Source: an uncultured Oxalobacter sp. (lineage in GTDB: Bacteria; Pseudomonadota; Gammaproteobacteria; Burkholderiales; Burkholderiaceae_D). Taken from it: DNA of 22,091 nucleotides. The number at the start of each line of letters is the position of its first letter. The first letter of the stretch is position 1. The stretch spans positions 1-22,091 of the forward strand of contig CAKQQG010000024.1 of the NCBI GenBank assembly GCA_934270705.1. Direction: 5' to 3'. Below the pieces are notes generated by a model. The model was not told the DNA's origin. It searched no databases and saw only the letters and a program-made list of their open reading frames with translations. Shown piece by piece: positions 16,777-22,091 of the stretch. The translations under genes and the position numbers were made by a program.

Positions 16777-18366
16777 TCACAGCATGGAAGGACGGTACCC
16801 CGTCAACTGCCGCAACATCTGCCACTGCGGCGCGGCGGCATCCGGCCCGGATTGTCCCTCATTGACGAATCGTACTGTTACAGCTTCCTCGTCAGGCGAC
16901 AGCGCTTCCATACTGTTCGCAAGCAGTGGCAACACTTCAGGGCCAGCCTCGGATGGATCGTTTCCAAGCCGCTGCCGCTCGGCCAGCCGTCTGTACAACG
17001 TGTCGGGACTGGCGACAACACTGACAATCGCAAACGGAGCGGATCGCTTCTTGGCCAGCTCTGCAAACAGGACGCGGCGCGAATGCCGCAGGAAAGCCGC
17101 ATCCACAATCACCGTCATCCCAGCCGCCAGCAAGATATCGGCTTTCGCCAGCAAATCCTCATATACCTGCTGCTTCGACTGTTCCGAATAACGCAAGGCA
17201 TCATCCACAGCCGAACGTTTGCGTTCAATATCGGAACGCAAACAGATCCCTGACAACTCTCCGACCGCCATTTGCGCCAATACCGACTTGCCTGCGCCCG
17301 GCAATCCCATCGTGATGACGAGCGCCGGTCTGCGCTGGATCAGCAAATCGCGCGCAAGCGACATATAACGCCGCACCGTATCGTCGGACGCCACCGGAGT
17401 GCCGTCCTGTGACAAGCGTATCAACCGCACCTTGGCACGGACCACCGCATGGCAGGACGCATAAAAACGCAACAGCGCCACACCGTCATAATCACCCGTT
17501 TTTTCGAGATAACGGTTCAGAAAACGCCAGGCAAACGCCCGTTTCCCGTAATACAGCAAGTCCATGAACGCAAATGCGACGTCGTTCATGACATCCATCC
17601 AGCGATATTCTGGATTGAAATCGATACCGTCGAACAAAACGATTTTCTCACCGATCTCGACCAGATTACCCATATGCAGGTCGCCATGACACTCGCGGAA
17701 GAAGCCGTCGCGCCGCCGCCGGACGAACCTGTCACGGCACGCCATGAATTCGGCGATTTGCGCCTGCTTGAGTGCTTCCCACAAGACGATATCTTCCGGA
17801 TTCACCAGACGTTTGCGAACTTCCTGAAGATTTTCCGCCATCAGTTCTAGCCGGGTATCGTCCGCTCCGTCACGCCCATTTCCCGCATCTTCAGGCAATG
17901 ACGGCAATGATGCATGAAAACCGGCTACCGTATCGGCCAGCCCGTCGATATGCGAAACCTCCAGCCCATCACGTCCGAGCAACCTGTCGAGCTGCCGCTC
18001 ATTTTCGAAAGAACGCATCCTGACCGCATATTCCAGCGGCGGATCGGCGCGCAACCGCGGCGCCTGCCGGTCGCCGCCGATCTGGATGACATCCAGATAG
18101 ATTTCCGGCGCGGTACGGCGATTGAGTCTGATCTCCTCTCGACAATAGAAATGGCGTGTCGCCAGATCGGAATAGTCCAGAAAATCGAGATACAACGCCT
18201 TCTTGATCTTGTAGGCATACCGTCCGCTGATCACGATCCAGGAAACATGTGTCTCGATCAGCCGGCTCGAAGGTTCGGCCTGCCGCAACAAACCGAACCA
18301 CGCCTGCACCATACGCTCCTGTTCATGAAAGCCGTCCTGCCGTTCCCCATTCATCATGCCATCCAT
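16777..18366 (-). CDS. Fused phosphotransferase-like / P-loop kinase protein
   Basis: This protein of 529 residues joins two domains. The N-terminal part (about 20-310) resembles aminoglycoside/choline kinase-like enzymes, with a catalytic-loop motif CHGDLHMGNL (H227, D229, N234) and a metal-binding-like LFDGIDFNPEYR (D246, D249). The C-terminal part (about 345-510) is a small P-loop kinase with Walker A GLPGAGKS (354-361) and LRSDIERKR, as in COG0645-type zeta-toxin-like kinases. The fusion is widespread in proteobacteria, where it is annotated as an APH/AAA-ATPase protein of unknown substrate. Both active-site motifs look intact. ATG 18357 or 18354 are alternative starts with a GGATGG upstream. 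There is no evidence that it confers antibiotic resistance. Confidence 0.85.
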   Translation of the reverse strand: MDGMMNGERQDGFHEQERMVQAWFGLLRQAEPSSRLIETHVSWIVISGRYAYKIKKALYLDFLDYSDLATRHFYCREEIRLNRRTAPEIYLDVIQIGGDRQAPRLRADPPLEYAVRMRSFENERQLDRLLGRDGLEVSHIDGLADTVAGFHASLPSLPEDAGNGRDGADDTRLELMAENLQEVRKRLVNPEDIVLWEALKQAQIAEFMACRDRFVRRRRDGFFRECHGDLHMGNLVEIGEKIVLFDGIDFNPEYRWMDVMNDVAFAFMDLLYYGKRAFAWRFLNRYLEKTGDYDGVALLRFYASCHAVVRAKVRLIRLSQDGTPVASDDTVRRYMSLARDLLIQRRPALVITMGLPGAGKSVLAQMAVGELSGICLRSDIERKRSAVDDALRYSEQSKQQVYEDLLAKADILLAAGMTVIVDAAFLRHSRRVLFAELAKKRSAPFAIVSVVASPDTLYRRLAERQRLGNDPSEAGPEVLPLLANSMEALSPDEEAVTVRFVNEGQSGPDAAAPQWQMLRQLTGYRPSML

Positions 18367-18447
18367 CCTTTGTCCGATACATAACCGACTGGTGCATACA
18401 GCGGCAACATGACAGATACCGGATCACATCACCGATACCTGCTTTGG

Positions 18448-19275
18448 TCAGGACATGCGAGCGTACCTTTTCTTGTCCGGCATCCGGCGTGCCACATACC
18501 GTGCACCGATCACACCGCCGCAAACACTAATAATCAGCGAAAACGCCACACCGACAAATACCATCCAGGCCGCCGCCGTCACGGCCTTGACAAGCTGTTC
18601 GGGCGAAAGCAGCGGTTCGGTGGCGATGACCGTCGAACTGCCGATCTGCTCCATCGCATCATCGACGATCGTAGCGGCACGTGAGGCAGCAATGCCGTGC
18701 GAAACCAGATACGCTTCCGCTTCCTTGCGCTGCCCGGCCAGCAAATACTGTTGCAACTGCTGCAAGTCCGCGGCGTCCAGATCGTTGCCCAATTCCTGCT
18801 GCAAACCGGAAACAACCGCGGGCGGCACGTTCACCACTGTACCGGAATAGACAATCGTCGTATTGGCAGCCGCGAACATACCATTGAGTATGGTACCGGC
18901 TGTCGTGGACAATATCAATGCAAACAACAACACCGATACCGCCCAGTTGACCGCACCATACAAGGCGCCATCGGTCCTTCTCCTCGACCCCGAAAAACGG
19001 GCGGCGAAAAATCCCCCCGCAAACGCTGAAACCAGCAGGGAAACCATCGCCCACAACATCGGACCGAACGATGCGCTTTCTCCCGAATACACACCGCTCA
19101 TGGACGACAGACCGCCGGCGAATCCCAAAAGTCCCAACATCGCCTGAACGGCGATACCGACCACCACTCCGGCAAAAATGGCACTCCAGCGTATCCCGTA
19201 AAACATCATCTGTTTCACTTCATGAACCGGCATCCGGTCATCCCCCATGCGTTCCTCGATTCTGACTGCCGTCAT
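18448..19275 (-). CDS. Uncharacterised four-helix membrane protein
   Basis: I do not recognise this 275-residue protein. Predicted membrane helices by eye are at about 31-53, 72-93, 107-130 and 232-256, with a soluble segment of about 100 residues (131-231) between helices 3 and 4. That segment is rich in Ala and Gln and looks helical. With a cytoplasmic N-terminus it would be placed outside the membrane. The end is basic (RRMPDKKRYARMS). The start at 19275 is chosen for an AAGGAG 6 bases upstream; the frame extends to 19305 without such support. It lies between the KGG stress protein and the fused kinase on the same strand, so a shared stress role is possible but only by context. Confidence 0.75.
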   Translation of the reverse strand: MTAVRIEERMGDDRMPVHEVKQMMFYGIRWSAIFAGVVVGIAVQAMLGLLGFAGGLSSMSGVYSGESASFGPMLWAMVSLLVSAFAGGFFAARFSGSRRRTDGALYGAVNWAVSVLLFALILSTTAGTILNGMFAAANTTIVYSGTVVNVPPAVVSGLQQELGNDLDAADLQQLQQYLLAGQRKEAEAYLVSHGIAASRAATIVDDAMEQIGSSTVIATEPLLSPEQLVKAVTAAAWMVFVGVAFSLIISVCGGVIGARYVARRMPDKKRYARMS

Positions 19276-19422
19276 ACCGATCTCCTTTTCCGACGCTTTT
19301 GTCAACGCGACAATTCATGGATACCCTTTTCCCGACAGGGCAAGACCATGATTCGCAAGATACCCTGTTACCGTTTTGTTCACTGAGTGCGATAACAGAA
19401 CGCTTCGTACAAAACAGCCTGT

Positions 19423-19713
19423 TCAATCCGCAGCACCGGATTCCCGCAAAACCTGACGGGCGCCATTGGCACCGCCCTTGCGACCGATTTCCGCCATATG
19501 CTTGCGATCCCGACTGACAGCCGCACCCCCCTTGCGCCCTGCCGCACGCGCTTCTTCCGATGTGAACTGGTGAGCCGTTCCCTTGGCATGCGCCGCCTTG
19601 CCCCCCATACTGGCGATCGCGCGCTGCTTCTCCGGATCCATGGCGGCAAAACCGCGTCTGGACGGTCTGTCGCCTCGCTTATCTTCCAAGCGGTTTTTCG
19701 ATGGTGAAACCAT
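19423..19713 (-). CDS. KGG-repeat stress-induced protein (YciG/con-10-like)
   Basis: The 96-residue hydrophilic protein has three glycine/lysine repeats, seen as AIASMGGKAAH, RAAGRKGGAAV and AEIGRKGGAN. These are typical of the small stress-induced KGG (PF10685-like) family represented by E. coli YciG and fungal con-10. The repeats are usually preceded by a MDPEKQRAIAS-type segment, which is present. The biochemical role is unknown; family members accumulate under stress or in stationary phase. The start at 19713 has a near-perfect AGGAGG 5 bases upstream, indicating strong translation. An in-frame ATG at 19743 lacks this support. Confidence 0.88.
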   Translation of the reverse strand: MVSPSKNRLEDKRGDRPSRRGFAAMDPEKQRAIASMGGKAAHAKGTAHQFTSEEARAAGRKGGAAVSRDRKHMAEIGRKGGANGARQVLRESGAAD

Positions 19714-19903
19714 AATGTCCTCCTGTTGTAAAACCTGCTGCATTCGTCAACGAACCAGATAACCCAGACCGCCTGCAACCGGATGAACCCTTCACTCACC
19801 GGCAAAGCGACTATGAGGACTTGGAGAGAGTCGGCACACAAAAGTTCCGGTCCGGATCAAAATTCGGTTTTCCCATTGGAAACCACCTGATAAAGATTCG
19901 CCA

Positions 19904-19930
19904 TCCGTCAAACGTTTTTTTCCGTCAAAC
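19904..19930. repeat. Direct repeat TCCGTCAAAC, 17-base period
   Basis: Two identical 10-base copies are separated by GTTTTTTT-like sequence (7 bases). The minus-strand reading GTTTGACGGA contains a TTGAC core. The spacing (about 1.6 helical turns) does not put the copies on the same DNA face. It could be a regulator site or coincidence. Confidence 0.35.
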
Positions 19931-20049
19931 CTCCCCATACCGTGTCACCGGAACAGAAAATATCTGAAACAGGTCAGAATATTCCTACACGCCACGTATT
20001 TTTCCGACACCGAGATTCAGCTTCCACCGATATTCACTCATCCGTGAAA

Positions 20050-20063
20050 TTGACATAATTCAA
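20050..20063. promoter_or_regulatory. FNR/CRP-type operator candidate TTGACATAATTCAA
   Basis: The 14-base site keeps the TTGA-N6-TCAA framework of the FNR consensus (TTGAT-N4-ATCAA), missing only the inner T and A. It is 107 bases before the start of the Crp/Fnr-family gene, whose recognition helix has the FNR-type E..SR residues, so autoregulation or control of the divergent KGG gene is possible. The left half, TTGACA, could alternatively be a sigma-70 -35 hexamer. Confidence 0.35.
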
Positions 20064-20113
20064 ACAGCATCATGAATGTCACAAGGAAACAATCATCTTG
20101 CAACTCGTTGTTT

Positions 20114-20122
20114 TGAAATAAT
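20114..20122 (+). promoter_or_regulatory. Possible extended -10 of the Crp/Fnr-family gene
   Basis: TGAAATAAT fits an extended -10 (TGn plus AATAAT) about 48 bases before the start codon. There is no matching -35. Pattern match only. Confidence 0.25.
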
Positions 20123-20169
20123 TTTGCACAACGACACCCGTCCATCCTTTCCAATCGGGAGTACCTACA

Positions 20170-21030
20170 ATGTTTGCACCCCAACCAACCCCATCCTTCC
20201 AGGAACCCGCCCATTCCCTCTCACGTGAAGCCGGTCGGCAAAAAAGCGGAAAACTCTGGTCGAACCTCGCGGAAATCTGCGCGCTTTTACGCATTCCGGC
20301 ACCGGCCGGTACGCCATCCGCCGGCGAGGACGTTCTTTTCCAGCATATCCAGTTCAAGACCGGCCAGCGAATACACACCATCGGCCAGCCATTCGAAATG
20401 CTCTACATCGTCAACTCGGGATTTCTCAAAACCGTCATGATCGACGAACTGGGCAACGAACAGGTACTTTCCTTTCCGATGAAATCCGACTTGCTGGGTG
20501 TGGACGGTATCCACAGCCGGTTCCACACGTCCGAAGCCGTCGCGCTGTCCGATTGCGACCTGATTCTGGTGCCGTTCAAGAAACTGACCTCACTGGGAAA
20601 GACCTATCCCGAACTCGAACATGCCATGTATGGCGTCATGAGCCGTGAACTCATCCGTGAACAAGCCATGATCTGCATGCTCGGCACTCTCTCGGCGGAA
20701 GGTCGTGTCGCACGCTTTCTGGTCTCCCTCTCGGACCGTTTCGCGCAAATGGGATATTCGCACCGCATCTTCAACCTGCGCATGACACGACACGAAATTG
20801 GAAGTTATATCGGTCTGACACTGGAAACCGTCAGCCGGACACTCTCGGCACTCCATGAAATCGGCTGGATCAGCGTGGATCAGAAAACCATCGAAATCCG
20901 CGATCTCAATGCCTTGCGCCACTTGCGCCGCCTGCCGACAGCACGCGCACGCAAGGAAAAGAAAACGGTAACAACCACCGTCGCCAGCCATGCCAGGCAT
21001 ACCGCTACCGGCCAGCCCGCGACCTTGTAA
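20170..21030 (+). CDS. Crp/Fnr family transcriptional regulator
   Basis: The 286-residue protein has a cyclic-nucleotide-binding-like beta-roll (about 60-150), a dimerisation helix, and a winged helix-turn-helix (about 200-250) closely following E. coli FNR: FNLRMTRHEIGSYIGLTLETVSR, with E219, S222 and R223 in the positions that read TTGAT half-sites in FNR. C129 lines up with FNR C122, but the N-terminal cysteine cluster needed for the oxygen-sensing 4Fe-4S cluster is absent; only C37 lies there. A Thr/Arg/Lys-rich tail of about 30 residues extends past the usual end. A GGGAG lies 8 bases before the ATG. It probably controls genes with FNR-like sites in response to a signal other than direct Fe-S oxygen sensing (inference). 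Confidence 0.88.
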   Translation: MFAPQPTPSFQEPAHSLSREAGRQKSGKLWSNLAEICALLRIPAPAGTPSAGEDVLFQHIQFKTGQRIHTIGQPFEMLYIVNSGFLKTVMIDELGNEQVLSFPMKSDLLGVDGIHSRFHTSEAVALSDCDLILVPFKKLTSLGKTYPELEHAMYGVMSRELIREQAMICMLGTLSAEGRVARFLVSLSDRFAQMGYSHRIFNLRMTRHEIGSYIGLTLETVSRTLSALHEIGWISVDQKTIEIRDLNALRHLRRLPTARARKEKKTVTTTVASHARHTATGQPATL

Positions 21031-21035
21031 AACAC

Positions 21036-21067
21036 AAAAAAGGGGGGATCGGACGATCCCCCCTTTT
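21036..21067. terminator. Bidirectional intrinsic terminator
   Basis: A perfect stem of GGGGGGATC and GATCCCCCC with a GGAC loop is flanked by an A run on the left and TTTT on the right. It lies between the convergent ends of the Crp/Fnr-type gene (21030) and cpoB (21088), so it can serve both. Confidence 0.9.
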
Positions 21068-21087
21068 CCACATACCAAACCTGCCTG

Positions 21088-21825
21088 TCAGCCCAGTTTC
21101 GCCAGTCGTTCCTTTGCCCCTTTGGCGGCTTCCGACTTGGGATACTTCTTCACCAGCTCCGACAGGGTTTTCTTTGCCGCATCGATATCCTGCAAGCCGA
21201 GCTGGCAACTTGCCATATTGAGCATGGCATCCGGCGTAATCACGTTTTTCGGATAACGCCTGACCACAGCCGACTGGTTTTTCAGCGCATTTTTGTAATC
21301 TCCCTGCAAATAGTAGGCATTGCCCAGCTGGTATTGAGCCTTTGCCAGCAAATGGGATTTCGGGAATTTTTTCATGAAATCGCTGTACGCCGTCACGGCC
21401 CCCTTGTAATTGGCCGCGGCAAACAGTTCTTCAGCCTTGTTGAAAGACTGCACCTCGTCCGCCTCTACCGTAACGGACTGGCCATTTACCGTCATCTGTT
21501 GCGGTTCCAGCTTTTTCAGACGGGTATCCAGATCCAGATAAAAATCCTTCTGCCGGTTTTCCAGCGTCGTGATCTGATTGGTCAGCACCTCGATCTGGCC
21601 ACGCAATTTCGCAATTTCATCGCGCAATGCCTCATTCTGGTTTGCGACGGCAAGCAAGCTGGCCTTGTCGGCCTTTTCCTGCTCGACTTCCTTCATCTTT
21701 TCACGCATATCCAGAATATGGCGGCGTGCCTCGTCATCCTCGAACAGCGCGGCGCCGGCCTGCTGGACCGGCAATACCGCACAACATGCGAAAAGCGCCA
21801 TCAAAACACAGGATGTTTTTCTCAT
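21088..21825 (-). CDS. cpoB: Cell division coordinator CpoB (YbgF), Tol-Pal system
   Basis: The 245-residue periplasmic protein starts with a signal peptide (MRKTSCVLMALFACCAVLPV, cleavage near residue 25). It then has a trimerising coiled coil (about 32-106) and a C-terminal TPR region (about 124-245) with repeats such as AEELFAAANYKGAVTAYSDF and AQYQLGNAYYLQGDYKNAL. CpoB links the Tol-Pal machine with peptidoglycan synthesis at the septum. The start at 21825 follows the pal stop by 2 bases, which marks it as the true start; the frame extends to 21867 only by overlapping pal. Length is as usual for the family. Confidence 0.95.
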   Translation of the reverse strand: MRKTSCVLMALFACCAVLPVQQAGAALFEDDEARRHILDMREKMKEVEQEKADKASLLAVANQNEALRDEIAKLRGQIEVLTNQITTLENRQKDFYLDLDTRLKKLEPQQMTVNGQSVTVEADEVQSFNKAEELFAAANYKGAVTAYSDFMKKFPKSHLLAKAQYQLGNAYYLQGDYKNALKNQSAVVRRYPKNVITPDAMLNMASCQLGLQDIDAAKKTLSELVKKYPKSEAAKGAKERLAKLG

Positions 21826-21827
21826 AA

Positions 21828-22091
21828 TCACTGATAGACAATATCGGCACGACGGTTTTCGGCCCATGCCGCTTCATTGTTGCCCAGAGCCTTCGGTTTT
21901 TCCTTGCCGAACGAAACCGCTTCCATCTGGCTGTCAGGAACCCCCATGAGGGACATCGCCTTGCGAACGGCTTCCGCACGTTTCTGACCCAGCGCCAGAT
22001 TGTATTCGCTGCCGCCGCGATCATCGGTATTGCCCTGGATGATGACCTTGCGGTTGCCGTGACTGTTCAGATAACGCGCATGGGCATCGAC
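21828..22091 (-). CDS. pal: Peptidoglycan-associated lipoprotein Pal, partial (C-terminal part)
   Basis: The last 87 codons of an OmpA-like peptidoglycan-binding domain are visible, ending RRADIVYQ. The signature GNTDDRGGSEYNLALGQKRA and the following AVRKAMSLMGV and VSFGKEKP are typical of Pal. The lipobox and N-terminus lie beyond the right edge. Pal anchors the outer membrane to peptidoglycan and works with TolA/TolB. The pal-cpoB order with a 2-base gap matches the usual tol-pal operon, so tolB is expected upstream, outside the window. Confidence 0.94.
   Translation of the reverse strand, partial: VDAHARYLNSHGNRKVIIQGNTDDRGGSEYNLALGQKRAEAVRKAMSLMGVPDSQMEAVSFGKEKPKALGNNEAAWAENRRADIVYQ

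Larger units (their letters stand above)
19714..20169. other. Divergent intergenic region with repeats and candidate operators
   Basis: No convincing gene is present in these 456 bases. What can be seen: a 12-base palindrome TTCGT-CA-ACGAA at 19743-19754 just upstream of the KGG gene's ribosome binding site; a direct repeat TCCGTCAAAC at 19904-19913 and 19921-19930; and a TTGA-N6-TCAA site at 20050-20063. The composition is more AT-rich than the flanking genes, as expected of a long regulatory region serving the KGG gene and the Crp/Fnr-type gene. Confidence 0.5.

Noticed and set aside
16003..17253. 416-codon plus-strand frame overlapping the hydrolase and kinase genes
   Set aside because: It crosses two well-supported genes in another frame and has the Arg/His/Gln composition of a shadow frame.
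16777..18366. Aminoglycoside resistance determinant
   Set aside because: The N-terminal domain is only distantly APH-like and is fused to a P-loop kinase found widely in chromosomes; there is no mobile-element or resistance context.
19824..19902. Short 25-codon frame in the large intergenic region
   Set aside because: No ribosome binding site, ordinary composition, and ends without any supporting context.

Overview
The window looks like a chromosomal segment of a beta-proteobacterium of the order Burkholderiales, most likely Oxalobacteraceae and plausibly Oxalobacter. The reasons are a beta-proteobacterial gene neighbourhood (apbC divergent from metG, then scpA and panC), GC-rich coding DNA, Gram-negative envelope genes (btuB-type TonB receptors, cpoB, pal), and an oxalate/formate-antiporter-family MFS transporter at the left edge. 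The genus is an inference; no rRNA or other taxonomic marker lies in the window. I see no tRNA, rRNA, CRISPR array, transposase or prophage gene.

Left part (1-3879). A truncated OFA-family transporter (minus) is divergent from a regulator (plus) that joins a ModE-type winged helix to a periplasmic-binding-protein-like domain. The regulator converges on apbC/mrp (minus), an Fe-S cluster carrier ATPase. Next (3991-8590) comes a plus-strand run: metG, a GNAT acetyltransferase, a small unknown protein, scpA and panC, closed by a clear intrinsic terminator.

Middle part (8664-15644). This is a complete vitamin B12 uptake operon on the minus strand. A cobalamin riboswitch (about 15418-15612) leads two tandem paralogous BtuB-like outer-membrane receptors, then BtuC-like permease, BtuD-like ATPase and BtuF-like periplasmic binding protein, all tightly packed. 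The riboswitch settles the substrate of an ABC system that by sequence alone could also be a haem or siderophore importer. The two receptors would bring corrinoid across the outer membrane with TonB energy, BtuF would capture it, and BtuCD would import it.

Right part (15827-22091). An NAPE-PLD-like metallo-beta-lactamase-fold hydrolase (plus) converges on a fused phosphotransferase-like/P-loop kinase (minus). Upstream on the minus strand are an unrecognised four-helix membrane protein and a KGG-repeat stress protein. A 456-base divergent intergenic region with several repeat and operator-like elements separates these from a Crp/Fnr-family regulator (plus) that has an FNR-type recognition helix but no N-terminal iron-sulfur cysteine cluster. 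A strong bidirectional terminator separates it from cpoB and the truncated pal of the Tol-Pal system.

Most of the window is ordinary housekeeping. The parts most worth a second look are the riboswitch-controlled receptor pair, the ModE/PBP regulator beside the OFA transporter, and the cluster-less FNR-like regulator. I did not find convincing evidence of a wholly new multi-gene system.
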